Shown: positions 26,110 through 34,787, counted from the stretch's first letter. The stretch is DNA of 64,000 nt from Massilia sp. YIM B02769 (GCF_030411995.1 NZ_JASNRC010000018.1:35742-99741); one strand, 5' to 3'. The notes: a model not told the origin generated them from the letters alone. Translations and numbers: made by a program.

Positions 26110-26174
26110 GGCGAACTCCTATGCCGAGGCACGGCGCGAACTATGTCAAGTTGGTTCACACAAGCGCCCATGGC

Positions 26175-26609
26175 TCAAGCATTCCGAAGCGAGCGTGCAC
26201 TAATCCACTCGAGCAGCTCGAACAGACTCATGCCGGCCACCATGGCCAATGCAAAGATCCATGGCTTGGCATCACCAGTGGCCAGCGAGGCCAGCGCCGG
26301 ACCTGGGCAGTAGCCCGCCAGGCCCCAGCCGGCACCAAAGGCCAGCGAACCGAGCACCAGGCGACGATCGATCTGGGTTGCGGTCGGCAGGCGCATGGCT
26401 TCCCCCAGCAGCGAGCGCTCGCGCTTGGCGGCAAAACGGAACGCCACCAGGCCGACTAGGATCGCACCGCCCATGACGAAGGCCAGCGACGGGTCCCAGT
26501 TTCCGGCAAGGTCGAGGAAGCCGATGACTTTCGCCGGATCGGTCATGCCCGAGACAATCAGGCCAATGCCGAAAACCAGTCCTACAATCAGTGCCATCAG
26601 GATGTTCAT
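26175..26609 (-). CDS. YeeE/YedE-family (DUF6691-type) membrane protein
   Basis: 144 residues with four TM helices. Motifs GIGLIVSGMTDPAKVIGFLD and the Cys-containing GWGLAGYCPGPALASL are typical of half-size YeeE/YedE proteins, which take part in thiosulfate or sulfur-species transport. The Cys is the expected relay residue. It pairs with the other half-size gene 14 bases upstream, so together they likely form one transporter. The start is set at ATG 26609. Confidence 0.85.
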   Translation of the reverse strand: MNILMALIVGLVFGIGLIVSGMTDPAKVIGFLDLAGNWDPSLAFVMGGAILVGLVAFRFAAKRERSLLGEAMRLPTATQIDRRLVLGSLAFGAGWGLAGYCPGPALASLATGDAKPWIFALAMVAGMSLFELLEWISARSLRNA

Positions 26610-26623
26610 ATCGACGTCCTTTG

Positions 26624-27055
26624 TTAAGCGAAGAGGTGACGCATCACGAAAACGGTGGCGAAGCCGGCGAACATGAATGCTGCGGTCGCGACCAGGGAGC
26701 GCGGCGATTGCCGCGACAGGCCGCATACACCATGTCCGCTTGTACAGCCGGCTCCATAACGGGTGCCCAGGCCCACCAGCAGCCCGGCCGCAATCAGGAT
26801 CATGTCGTTGGCTGCGATCGTGGCGGCAGGCAGTTCGGCGAACGTGGCGTAGGCGAGCGGGGCGCCAATCAGACCAAGTAGGAAGGCTAGACGCCAACCG
26901 ATGTCGCCGCGGGCAGGGCGCAACAGCCCTCCAAGAATGCCGCTGATGCCGGCAATTCGGCCGTTGAACAGTACGAATGCAGCCGCAGCGGTGCCGATGA
27001 TCAGTCCGCCTGCGAGAGAGGTCCAGGGTGTGAAGTTGATCCAGTCGATGTTCAT
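26624..27055 (-). CDS. YeeE/YedE-family membrane protein, partner half
   Basis: 143 residues, four TM helices. Motifs FNGRIAGISGILGGLLR and the Cys-containing GTRYGAGCTSGHGVCGLSR match the YeeE/YedE N-terminal half, whose Cys residues guide sulfur species. It overlaps the BigR gene by 4 bases (ATGA), which shows co-translation with the repressor. Confidence 0.87.
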   Translation of the reverse strand: MNIDWINFTPWTSLAGGLIIGTAAAAFVLFNGRIAGISGILGGLLRPARGDIGWRLAFLLGLIGAPLAYATFAELPAATIAANDMILIAAGLLVGLGTRYGAGCTSGHGVCGLSRQSPRSLVATAAFMFAGFATVFVMRHLFA

Positions 27056-27384
27056 GTTTTTACTCCTTTGGTAGGTAGGCAGAACTGCTGGTACAGGACC
27101 TGCATGACTGCCAGCGCTTCGTTGCTGTCGATACGGTAGAAAATCTGCTTTCCTTCGCGGCGCGTACTGACCAGTTCTTCTTCGCGCAATACGCCGAGCT
27201 GCTGGGACAGTGTCGGCTGGGCGATACCTAGCATGGTCTCCAGCTCGCTGACGCAGTACTCACCCTGCGTGAGCTGGCACAGCAGCATCAGCCGGTCGGG
27301 GTTGCCCAGTACTTTCAGGAGAGCGCAAGCCTGCGCAGCAGCAGCCCGCATTTCGTGCAAATTGAGTTCTTGTGTGTCCGGCAT
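27052..27384 (-). CDS. bigR: BigR/SqrR-like ArsR-family sulfide-responsive repressor
   Basis: 110 residues of winged-helix ArsR type: LLKVLGNPDRLMLLCQLTQG, then the recognition helix MLGIAQPTLSQQLGVL and a beta-wing (STRREGKQIFYRI). Cys44 (in GEYCVSELE) and Cys102 (in QQFCLP) sit at positions that resemble the redox pair in BigR/SqrR, where persulfide forms a polysulfide bridge and releases DNA. It heads the leftward operon of transporters and dioxygenase, and a hydrolase-like gene is divergent. The start is set at ATG 27384; the upstream in-frame region is non-coding or leader. Confidence 0.87.
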   Translation of the reverse strand: MPDTQELNLHEMRAAAAQACALLKVLGNPDRLMLLCQLTQGEYCVSELETMLGIAQPTLSQQLGVLREEELVSTRREGKQIFYRIDSNEALAVMQVLYQQFCLPTKGVKT

Positions 27385-27401
27385 GGCTACCTCATTTAAT
27401 C

Positions 27402-27443
27402 TATTGAGATACATTATATCGACATACAATATATATCTCAATA
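27402..27443. promoter_or_regulatory. Inverted-repeat operator of the BigR-type repressor
   Basis: Perfect arms tattgagata (27402-27411) and tatctcaata (27434-27443) lie 22 bases apart in a very AT-rich region. The region separates the repressor gene from the divergent hydrolase-like gene. It is the expected place for binding that controls both promoters. The repeat is seen, the binding is inferred. Confidence 0.7.
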
Positions 27444-27477
27444 TACTGTTGTTTTCTATCGATGCCAGGAGAGCACC

Positions 27478-27843
27478 ATGACTATCCGTTACCTCAGCAA
27501 GGACTATGCAGTGGGACCACAACTCATGCCAGCAGATGTCGCCCATTTGAAGGAGCAGGGATTCGCAACATTGGTCTGCAATCGGCCCGACGGCGAGGGC
27601 AGTGACCAGCCAGCGTTCAAGGAGATCGCCTCCGAAGCGCAAAAGCACGGAATCCAGGCGCTACATCTCCCGGTCATGCCGGGCAAGATCACGCCCGCTG
27701 ACCGCGACGCATTTGCCGCGCTGTACGCAGCGGGGGCCAAGCCCGTGTTCGGATTCTGTCGCACCGGCCTGCGCGCCGAGACGCTGTGGGTCGATACGCG
27801 CGATCGGTTGCAAGAAGATTCAGGGCCGGGCAGTGACCGCTGA
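27478..27843 (+). CDS. Blh-type DUF442/PTP-like sulfur-related protein (possibly altered C-terminus)
   Basis: 121 residues. A PTP-like (DUF442/TIGR01244) fold with Cys in the loop GFCRTGLRAETLW; this resembles the N-terminal part of the bifunctional Blh protein, which has a dioxygenase domain fused after it. Here the dioxygenase is a separate gene (24582-25283). Divergent from the repressor and likely under its control. After the CRTG loop the final residues (VDTRDRLQEDSGPGSDR) do not look like the usual family end, so the gene may be cut or frameshifted. AGGAGAG lies just upstream of the start. Confidence 0.7.
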   Translation: MTIRYLSKDYAVGPQLMPADVAHLKEQGFATLVCNRPDGEGSDQPAFKEIASEAQKHGIQALHLPVMPGKITPADRDAFAALYAAGAKPVFGFCRTGLRAETLWVDTRDRLQEDSGPGSDR

Positions 27844-28294
27844 GGGCCGGGTTGGTCCGCTGTGGCATCGTACTGGCGAGACAGCGGCCAGTTGTCGGAG
27901 GCTGTTAATCCCGTCCGGTTAGCTCAAGACACCATGTGGGTTGAGTCGATGACTCCGCGTTACGGGACAGAAGTGATCACGGAAAATTCGCCAGTAGCAC
28001 CGGGAGCGTCTTGGACTGGAAGCCAATTGCTGTGCTCGCGAAAAGCACGCAAGTCAAGTTACGTGCTGCCAGTCCAAGTTCTCCGTTGCGTACACGCCGA
28101 AGCGTTGTAAGAGGACATGCGGGACGCCTTTCCCCTTGCGCGAGCTATTAGCGACGAGGGCTGAAATTCACCCAGGCGCCGCCGGACGCGCCGCCGGAGC
28201 CGCCGCTGATCATGCCTGTGGTTCGCTTAATCAGGGTTTAATGTTCAGTGCATACGCTTGGGCCATCGAAACATTTTGCAATGGCGCTGGCACC
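27844..28294. other. Intergenic region before the putative metabolite operon
   Basis: 451 bases. ORFs here (for example around 27862-28110) have no sensible composition and I do not call them. The region may hold remnants of the end of the DUF442 gene or of a lost gene, and the promoter of the operon that starts at 28295. I see no clear terminator or promoter. Confidence 0.4.
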
Positions 28295-28945
28295 ATGAAG
28301 TTACTGGAATCGAACAAGGGCGAGGGCTCGGTGCTGCCAATCCCGCGCGAACCGCGGGGGGTCAGCTTCGAGCGCTTCGAGCGGGGCGATGTTGGACGTG
28401 CAGCGGTCGAGGCCTTCATCGCCGCGACCTTCCTGGAGAACTACGACGCCCGAATCACCCACTTCAACGATACGCTGGTCGGAAGCCGCGGCCCCGACGG
28501 CAACTGGATCGCGGCGCTAGGGTTTTCGCTGGCCGGCGCCCATCCGCTTTTCCTCGAACACTACCTTGATGCCCCGGTCGAAGCGGAGATCGGCGCGCGT
28601 CTCGGGCATCCGGTTGCGCGCGAAGGCGTCGTCGAGGTAGGCAACCTGGCGGCCTTGCACCCTGGCGCCGCGCGCGCCCTCATCGTCGGCACCACAACCA
28701 TGTTGCACGAGCTGGGCCTGAGTTACGTAACCTTCACCGCTACTACCAGCCTGTTCAATTCCTTCGGCCGCCTCCAGCTGCGCCCCCAGGTGCTGGCGCT
28801 TGCCGATCCGGCGCGCCTGTCCTTCGACGGGGGCCAGTGGGGCACTTATTACGACACTCATCCACAAGTCATGTTTGGCGACATCCAATATGGTTATTCA
28901 AAACTTGCTCGACTCGCTGCCCGACTCCGCCGTCCTGCTGAGTGA
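28295..28945 (+). CDS. Thermostable-hemolysin-family (GNAT-like) protein
   Basis: 216 residues. It matches the 'thermostable hemolysin' family in layout: a FLENYDARITHFNDTLVG strand-loop, GAHPLFLEHYLDAPVEAEIG and EVGNLAALHPGAARALIVGT. The family belongs to the acetyltransferase (GNAT) superfold despite its name, so an acyl-transfer role in a biosynthetic pathway is possible. ATG 28295 is chosen; an in-frame ATG at 28241 is an alternative and neither has a strong ribosome site. It is the first gene of a tightly packed operon, and its end overlaps the acyl-ligase gene. Confidence 0.75.
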   Translation: MKLLESNKGEGSVLPIPREPRGVSFERFERGDVGRAAVEAFIAATFLENYDARITHFNDTLVGSRGPDGNWIAALGFSLAGAHPLFLEHYLDAPVEAEIGARLGHPVAREGVVEVGNLAALHPGAARALIVGTTTMLHELGLSYVTFTATTSLFNSFGRLQLRPQVLALADPARLSFDGGQWGTYYDTHPQVMFGDIQYGYSKLARLAARLRRPAE

Positions 28946-30362
28946 CGGCCAGCGGCAGCTGGACCGTGCTGCCGTCGCGGAGCAGGTCGCACGCTTCGTT
29001 GGGCTGCTTGCGGCCAGGACGCGCCCGGAGGTCCCGGTCGGCATCCTGGCTGACAATTCCCCCGACTGGCTACTGGTCGACCTAGCCACCCAGCAGCTCG
29101 GCCTGACCCTGGTGCCGCTGCCCCTGTTCTTCACTCCGCAGCAATGGATGCATGTAATCGTGGAGAGCGGCATCGGCGCATTGTTCTGTGCCGACCCAGC
29201 GCAGGGCGCCGCGCTCGGCTTCGGGGAAGTACTGGACATTGGAGGGTCGCTGGCCCTGTGCGAATCGAGCCAGGCGCCGCGCACCGCCCCGCTGGACGGC
29301 GTCCAGAAACTCACTTTCACCTCGGGCACCACATCGGCGCCTAAAGGGGTGTGCCTGAGTACGCAGCAGCAATGGGACGTCGCTAGCGCCCTGCGCGAAG
29401 GCGTTGCGCCGCTGGGGCTGGAGCGCCATCTGTGCCTACTGCCCTTCGCGGTACTCCTTGAGAACATCGCTGGTCCGTACACCGCGCTGCTCAGCGGCGC
29501 GACGACGATCTGCCCGCCGCTTGCAGAGGTCGGCATGCGCGGCGCCAGCGGCTTCGACCCCGCCGTGTGCCTGGATGCGATCGCGCGCCATGCGCCTCAC
29601 AGCATTACCCTGGTGCCGCAGATGCTGCAGGCACTGGTGGCGGCCGCCCGGCCGGACGATCCGCGCATCGCCAGCCTGCGTTTCGTCGCTGTCGGCGGCG
29701 GCAAGATGCCGCCTCAGCTGCTGGCTGCGGCACGTGCACGCGGCTTTCCCGTCTACGAAGGCTACGGCCTGTCGGAGTGCGCCTCGGTCGTGGCCCTCAA
29801 CCTGCCGGGCGCCCAGCGCGACGGCAGTGTCGGCCAGCCGCTGGCGCACCGCCGCGTCGAGATCGCGCCGGACGGCGAAATCCTGGTCGAAAGCTGCCGC
29901 GCGCGCTACCTCGGTCTGCCAGCACAGGAAGAGGCATGGCTGGCGACGGGTGACCTCGGCCACCTCGACAGCGACGGCTTCCTGTTCGTCGACGGCCGCA
30001 AGAAGGACATTCTGATCACTGGGTACGGCCGCAATGTTTCGCCGGAGTGGCCCGAGTCGCTCCTGCTCGGCACCGGCCTCTTTGCCCAAGCCATTGTGGT
30101 CGGTGAGGCCCAGCCCTTCCTTGGAGCATTGCTGGTGCCGGCCCGTGCCGACCTGGCGCCGGCCCAGTTGCAGCAGGCCGTCGAGCGCGTCAATGCGCTG
30201 CTGCCCGATTACGCCCAGGTGCGCCGCTGGCGCGCGGTCCCACCCTTCATCCCGTCAACTGGCCTGCTCACTGCCAATGGCCGCCTGCGCCGCGCCGCCA
30301 TCCGCGACGCCCATGCCGACCTGATCGCATCACTGTTCGACCAACCGGAGTCTTCAACGTGA
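28890..30362 (+). CDS. Acyl-AMP/acyl-CoA ligase
   Basis: 490 residues of the AMP-dependent synthetase superfamily. The phosphate-binding loop is LTFTSGTTSAPKGVCLS, the AMP-site motif YEGYGLSECASVV and the hinge/adenylate motif LATGDLGHLDSDGFLFVDGR, followed by KKDILITGYGRNVSPEW. A short C-terminal lid ends with GLLTANGRLRRAAI, where the usual catalytic Lys appears replaced or shifted (LTANGRLRR). It would activate a fatty or aryl acid. It overlaps the upstream gene by 56 bases (start ATG 28890) and the next gene by 4 bases. Confidence 0.85.
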   Translation: MVIQNLLDSLPDSAVLLSDGQRQLDRAAVAEQVARFVGLLAARTRPEVPVGILADNSPDWLLVDLATQQLGLTLVPLPLFFTPQQWMHVIVESGIGALFCADPAQGAALGFGEVLDIGGSLALCESSQAPRTAPLDGVQKLTFTSGTTSAPKGVCLSTQQQWDVASALREGVAPLGLERHLCLLPFAVLLENIAGPYTALLSGATTICPPLAEVGMRGASGFDPAVCLDAIARHAPHSITLVPQMLQALVAAARPDDPRIASLRFVAVGGGKMPPQLLAAARARGFPVYEGYGLSECASVVALNLPGAQRDGSVGQPLAHRRVEIAPDGEILVESCRARYLGLPAQEEAWLATGDLGHLDSDGFLFVDGRKKDILITGYGRNVSPEWPESLLLGTGLFAQAIVVGEAQPFLGALLVPARADLAPAQLQQAVERVNALLPDYAQVRRWRAVPPFIPSTGLLTANGRLRRAAIRDAHADLIASLFDQPESST

Positions 30363-31039
30363 ATTTTTTCGACCAACTACAATCCGCCACTGAGGCGCAG
30401 CGCCAGGAAATGTTTGCCATCCCGATTATCCAGGATGCGCTGCATGGCCAGGTCGTGACGGCCCAGTACATCGCCTTCTTGTCGCAGGCCTACCACCACG
30501 TAAAGCACACGGTGCCGATCATGATGGCTTGCGGCAGCCGCCTGGGCGAGCGCCATGAGTGGCTGCGCGAGGCAATCGCCGAGTACATCGAGGAGGAAGT
30601 CGGCCACCAGGAGTGGATCCTGTCGGACATCCGCGCTTGCGGCGGCGACGCGGAAGCGGTGCGGCGCGCCCGTCCGCATCCCAGCACCGAGCTGATGGTA
30701 GCCTATGCCTACCACCAGGTCGACCGCGGCAACCCAGTCGCTTTCTTCGGCATGGTGCACGTGCTGGAGGGCACCAGCACCGCGCTGGCCACCCATGCCG
30801 CCGGCAGCATCCAGTCGGCCCTGGCCTTGCCTGCGGAAGCCTTCAGCTACCTCAGTTCGCACGGCAGCCTGGACCTGGAGCATGTTGCCTTCTTCGAGAA
30901 ACTGATGAACCGGCTCGACGACAGTGCCGACCGCGAGGCGGTCACCCACATGGCGCGCATGATGTACGGCCTGTACGGCAACGTGTTCCGCAGCCTGCCG
31001 CGCGGCGAGGCCTTGTTCATGAAGGAGGCGTCGGCATGA
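30359..31039 (+). CDS. Heme-oxygenase-like diiron oxidase (TenA/UndA-like)
   Basis: 226 residues, all-helical. Probable iron ligands follow the HDO pattern: Glu/His in EEEVGHQEWI, Glu in HVLEGTSTALA and Asp/His in SLDLEHVAFFE. HDO enzymes include UndA, which makes 1-undecene from lauric acid, and others that cut or oxidise acyl chains. The order ligase, HDO, SDR suggests processing of an activated acyl chain. The start is GTG 30359, overlapping the ligase stop (GTGA). Confidence 0.75.
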   Translation: MNFFDQLQSATEAQRQEMFAIPIIQDALHGQVVTAQYIAFLSQAYHHVKHTVPIMMACGSRLGERHEWLREAIAEYIEEEVGHQEWILSDIRACGGDAEAVRRARPHPSTELMVAYAYHQVDRGNPVAFFGMVHVLEGTSTALATHAAGSIQSALALPAEAFSYLSSHGSLDLEHVAFFEKLMNRLDDSADREAVTHMARMMYGLYGNVFRSLPRGEALFMKEASA

Positions 31040-31836
31040 CGAATCGACAGCAAGCGGGCGGCTATCGCGCCGTGCTCACCGGCGCCAGCGGCGGCATCGG
31101 CGCGGCAATCGCCGCCCGCCTGGCGCCGCATTGCGCGCTGCTGATCCTGGTCGGGCGCCAGCGCCCGCTTCTCGAGGAACTGGCGCGGCAACTGCGCGGG
31201 TGCGACGTTCAGATCGTCTGCGGCGACCTGTGCGACCCGCACACCTTGGGCGCGATCGCCGCAACCGCGCGCGCCAGCGGAGGTGTAGACCTGTTGATCA
31301 ACAACGCCGGGGTAAACAGCTTTCATGCGTTCGAGACCCAGGACCCGGCCACGATCCGCGCACAAGTGGAGACCAATCTGCTGGCGCCAATGCTGCTCAC
31401 GCGCGAACTGCTTCCGCTGCTGGGCACGGCGCCGAATGCGCAGGTGATCAATATCGGTTCTGTCCTCGGCTCGATTGGCTTTCCAGGTTTCGCAGCCTAT
31501 GGCGCCGCCAAGGCTGGTCTGGCCGGCTTTTCGCAGGCGCTGCGCCGCGAATACGCGGACACAACGGTCACCGTGCGGCACTTCGCGCCGCGATCCACCC
31601 GCACGCCAATCAACAGCAGTGCCGCCAATGCCATGAATCGCGAACTGCGTAACGCCGAGGATACCCCGGAAGAGGTGGCGGACGCCTTCATGGCCTTCCT
31701 GGCCGGCAAGGCCGCTACCCAGACCCTCGGCGCTGCCCAGCGCTTCTTTGTGCTGTTAAACAAGCTGCTGCCGGCTATCCCGGACAAAGCCATCGGCAAA
31801 CAGCTGGTGCAGATCCGTAAACACTTGCCTAGATAG
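31036..31836 (+). CDS. Short-chain dehydrogenase/reductase
   Basis: 266 residues of classical SDR type. The NAD(P)-binding motif is TGASGGIGAAI, the structural motif LLINNAGVN, catalytic Ser in IGSVLGS and Tyr/Lys in YGAAKAGL. A basic substrate-side end (RHFAPRSTRTPINSS) resembles acyl or steroid-type SDRs. It overlaps the HDO gene by 4 bases, so the four enzymes form one translationally coupled operon. It may reduce an aldehyde or keto product of the HDO step. Confidence 0.87.
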   Translation: MTNRQQAGGYRAVLTGASGGIGAAIAARLAPHCALLILVGRQRPLLEELARQLRGCDVQIVCGDLCDPHTLGAIAATARASGGVDLLINNAGVNSFHAFETQDPATIRAQVETNLLAPMLLTRELLPLLGTAPNAQVINIGSVLGSIGFPGFAAYGAAKAGLAGFSQALRREYADTTVTVRHFAPRSTRTPINSSAANAMNRELRNAEDTPEEVADAFMAFLAGKAATQTLGAAQRFFVLLNKLLPAIPDKAIGKQLVQIRKHLPR

Positions 31837-31862
31837 TAACTAAACGGTAAAAGGAGATCAGG

Positions 31863-32516
31863 ATGAAAATGAATTTGATGCAATGGATAGGCGCGCTTGC
31901 CGCTGCGCTTCTGCTGACTGGCACTCCAGCGTGGGCTGGTCCGGCGGAGGATGTCGCGCGCATGCAGCAGGGCTGGGAGCAGATAAAGTACGGGACCCCG
32001 GCCGACCGCCAGGAGACAGAGTTCGCACGTCTGCTCGCCGACAGCGAAGGACTGGCGGCGCGCAATCCTGGCAATGCCGATGTGTTGATCTGGTACGCGA
32101 TCGTAGAATCGACGTATGCCGGTGCCAAGGGCGGGATCGGTGCATTGAAGTATGTGAAGAATGCCCGCAAGTCGCTGGAGCAGGCCCTGGCGATCAATCC
32201 GAATGCGTTGGCCGGTTCGGCCTATACGAGCTTGGGCTCGCTGTATTATCAGGTGCCCGGCTGGCCGATCGGCTTCGGCGACAAGGCCAAGGCCGAGGAC
32301 CTACTGAAAAAAGGGCTGGCGGCAAACCCGGACGGCATCGATCCGAATTATTTTTACGGCGACTATCTGTACCGCAAGGGTGAGTTCGACGAAGCCGAGC
32401 GTTACCTGCGCAAGGCCATGCAGGCGCCGGCGCGCTCGGGCCGCAAGCTAGCGGACGAGGGGCGGCGCGGTGAAGCGAAAGAGTTGTTGAACAAGATTGC
32501 TCAAGGGAAGAAATGA
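31863..32516 (+). CDS. Periplasmic TPR-like protein
   Basis: 217 residues with a signal peptide (cleavage near AWA, residue ~25). The mature part holds helical repeats of TPR/Sel1 type (GALKYVKNARKSLEQALAIN, PNALAGSAYTSLGSLYY, then GEFDEAERYLRKAM). It has a strong AGGAG box 6 bases before ATG 31863. It lies between the SDR gene and the two-component genes and probably acts in the periplasm as a docking or sensing partner of the kinase; that is an inference. Confidence 0.7.
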   Translation: MKMNLMQWIGALAAALLLTGTPAWAGPAEDVARMQQGWEQIKYGTPADRQETEFARLLADSEGLAARNPGNADVLIWYAIVESTYAGAKGGIGALKYVKNARKSLEQALAINPNALAGSAYTSLGSLYYQVPGWPIGFGDKAKAEDLLKKGLAANPDGIDPNYFYGDYLYRKGEFDEAERYLRKAMQAPARSGRKLADEGRRGEAKELLNKIAQGKK

Positions 32517-32538
32517 TGGTTTTAGGGGGAATGCAGTT

Positions 32539-33204
32539 TTGAGGCTGCTGCTGGTCGAGGACGACGCGCTGCTTGCCAGCGGATTGGTGGTGGCGCTGCG
32601 GCGCGCCCATTACACGGTCGAGCATGTGGGCAGCGGGGTCGCGGCACTGGCGGCGCTCGCCGACAATGCCTTCGACATCGCCGTGCTTGACCTTGGGCTG
32701 CCGGACCTCGACGGCACCCGGGTGCTCGAACGGCTTCGAGCCGCGGGCAATGGCTTGCCGGTCCTGATCCTGTCGGCCCGCGACGCCATGCGCGACCGCG
32801 TCCAGGGCCTGGACCTGGGCGCCGACGACTACCTGGTCAAGCCTTTTGAGCTTGACGAACTGCTGGCGCGCCTGCGTGTGCTGGCGCGGCGCCATGGTGG
32901 GCGCCCGGTAAACCGGATCGAACGCGGGGCACTGGCATTGGAGGTCGAGAGCCTGCAGGTGAGCTGGCACGGCCAGCCGGTCGAGCTGCAGCGGCTCGAG
33001 TTTATGCTGCTCAAGCAGCTTGCCGAGCATCCGGAACGGGTCTTCAACCGCGCCCAGCTGGAAGAATCCTTGTACGGCTGGGGCGAGGGTGCGGAGAGCA
33101 ATACCATCGACGTGCACGTGCACCACCTGCGTAAGAAGCTGGCCGCGGAGGCGATCAAGACCATCCGCGGTGTCGGCTACCGCCTTGGCGATGTCGGCGC
33201 ATGA
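32539..33204 (+). CDS. OmpR-type response regulator (QseB/PmrA-like)
   Basis: 221 residues. The receiver domain starts MRLLLVEDDALL with the phospho-acceptor Asp in VLDLGLPDLDG (~51) and the Lys in VKPFELDELLARLR (~102). The C-terminal winged helix is of OmpR/PhoB type (NRAQLEESLYGWGEGAESNT and the wing GVGYRL). The start is a TTG at 32539 with AGGGGGA 8 bases before; no better ATG is in frame. It overlaps the kinase gene by 4 bases. Confidence 0.88.
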   Translation: MRLLLVEDDALLASGLVVALRRAHYTVEHVGSGVAALAALADNAFDIAVLDLGLPDLDGTRVLERLRAAGNGLPVLILSARDAMRDRVQGLDLGADDYLVKPFELDELLARLRVLARRHGGRPVNRIERGALALEVESLQVSWHGQPVELQRLEFMLLKQLAEHPERVFNRAQLEESLYGWGEGAESNTIDVHVHHLRKKLAAEAIKTIRGVGYRLGDVGA

Positions 33205-34595
33205 GCAAGCGCTGCTATTCCGCCCGGCGCCGGCTGGTCGTCGCCACCCTTGTCTGCATCGTCCTGATCTTCAGCGGCATCGGCGTTGTCGCCCAGCTGG
33301 TAGCGCGTCACGAATCGGAGGAACTGTTCAGCGCTCGCCTGGCGACCTCGGCCCGTGTACTCGAAGCGCTGGTTGCGCAGGAGGTGGCAACCGCGACGCT
33401 CACACATCCATTGATTATTGCGCTGCCGCCCGAGCTCGAGGCCTCCACCAGTGATGAGCCGGAGGCGGTGGGTCACCGCTATGAAACCAAGATCGCGTTT
33501 CAGATCTGGCGCGATGACGGCGTGCTACTGGCCAAGTCGGCATCCGCGCCTGCGGAGGCGCTGGCGCCGCTGGCTCCTGGCTTTAGTACGCACGAGGCTG
33601 GCGATTCCCTGTGGGAGGTATTCGCGCTGCGTTCCGGTCGGACCTGGGTGCTCACGGCAGAAAAGGAGGAAGTTCGCGAAGAGCTGGCCGAGTATATCGG
33701 CATATCGATCACCGCCCCGTTGATCGTCGGCGGCCTTCTTATGCTGGTCGCGATCAACATCGTGCTCTTGCGCAGCATGCGTCCGCTGCGTGAGCTGGCT
33801 GCGCGCATAGCGGCCCGCTCGCCCGATTCGCTCGATCCGGTAGAGCTCCCCGAAACGCCGCACGAGTTGGCGCCGATCATCACCGAATTAAATCATTTGC
33901 TGGACCGGATCAAGGCTGCGTTCGTGCGCGAGCAGCGTTTCATCGATGCCGCTGCACACGAGATCCGCACACCGATTGCCGCGGTCCAGCTGCACATCGA
34001 GAATGCGATGCGTTCGCCCCAAGATACGGAGCGCAGCGAGGCGCTGGCGCTGGCGCTGGATGGAGCGCGCCGCACCAGCAAATTGGCCGAGCAATTGCTG
34101 ACGTTGAGCCGCCTGAGCGCACGCAGCGACGACTACGCACTTCAAGAGGTGTCGCTGGTGGAGGCCTGCCAAGACGTGATCGGGGCACTCGATCCCCTGC
34201 TTGAACGGCGCGGTCAGTCGATTAGCCTGGACGCGCCGCAAGATTTACGCGTGTGGGGCGAACCTTCGCAGCTGCGGCGCATGCTGCAGAACCTGATAGA
34301 CAATGCATCTGTTCACGGCGCGCCTGCGGGAGAGATTCATGTGTATATCGGGCTGCGCGGAGACCGCGCGCTGCTGACGGTTGTGAACGATGGCGAGCCC
34401 ATTCCGCCCGACGAAGTTGAGAAACTGTTCACGCCTTACTACCGCTCCCCAGGCGCTGCGCCTGGCGGGCATGGGCTCGGTTTGGCCATCGTTAAGGAAA
34501 TCGCCAGCCAGCATACGGCTTCGATCAGCTTGTGCCGTAAGGCAGACGGGACAGGCACGGTGGCTGAAGTTTCCCTACTTCGCGCTGGATTCTAA
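33201..34595 (+). CDS. Sensor histidine kinase (QseC-like)
   Basis: 464 residues. TM1 is about 11-33, a ~130-residue periplasmic sensor domain follows, TM2 is about 165-190 and a HAMP-like linker comes next (MRPLRELAARIAARSPDSLD). The H-box is AAAHEIRTPIAAV, the N-box is LQNLIDNASVHG and the G-box is GGHGLGLAIVKEIA. It partners the response regulator. The ligand is unknown; its place beside a metabolite operon suggests it could sense the product. Confidence 0.9.
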   Translation: MSKRCYSARRRLVVATLVCIVLIFSGIGVVAQLVARHESEELFSARLATSARVLEALVAQEVATATLTHPLIIALPPELEASTSDEPEAVGHRYETKIAFQIWRDDGVLLAKSASAPAEALAPLAPGFSTHEAGDSLWEVFALRSGRTWVLTAEKEEVREELAEYIGISITAPLIVGGLLMLVAINIVLLRSMRPLRELAARIAARSPDSLDPVELPETPHELAPIITELNHLLDRIKAAFVREQRFIDAAAHEIRTPIAAVQLHIENAMRSPQDTERSEALALALDGARRTSKLAEQLLTLSRLSARSDDYALQEVSLVEACQDVIGALDPLLERRGQSISLDAPQDLRVWGEPSQLRRMLQNLIDNASVHGAPAGEIHVYIGLRGDRALLTVVNDGEPIPPDEVEKLFTPYYRSPGAAPGGHGLGLAIVKEIASQHTASISLCRKADGTGTVAEVSLLRAGF

Positions 34596-34787
34596 GGTCT
34601 TGTGGTCACTGAGGCAGTCTACGAAAGACAGGGCACCTTGACAGGCGGATATAGTCCCGCTTCTCTACAACTCGATCAGATCTCGGTAGGTTAAAACATG
34701 TCCTCATCAGCTTTAGTTACCAGATGCTGGCTCACATACGGCCGGGGTGGCGCAGCGCATTGGCCAGCTATATATGGGGACTAAGTT

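Noticed and set aside
27862..28110. 82-residue frame in the gap before the metabolite operon
   Set aside because: No recognisable composition, ribosome site or partner.
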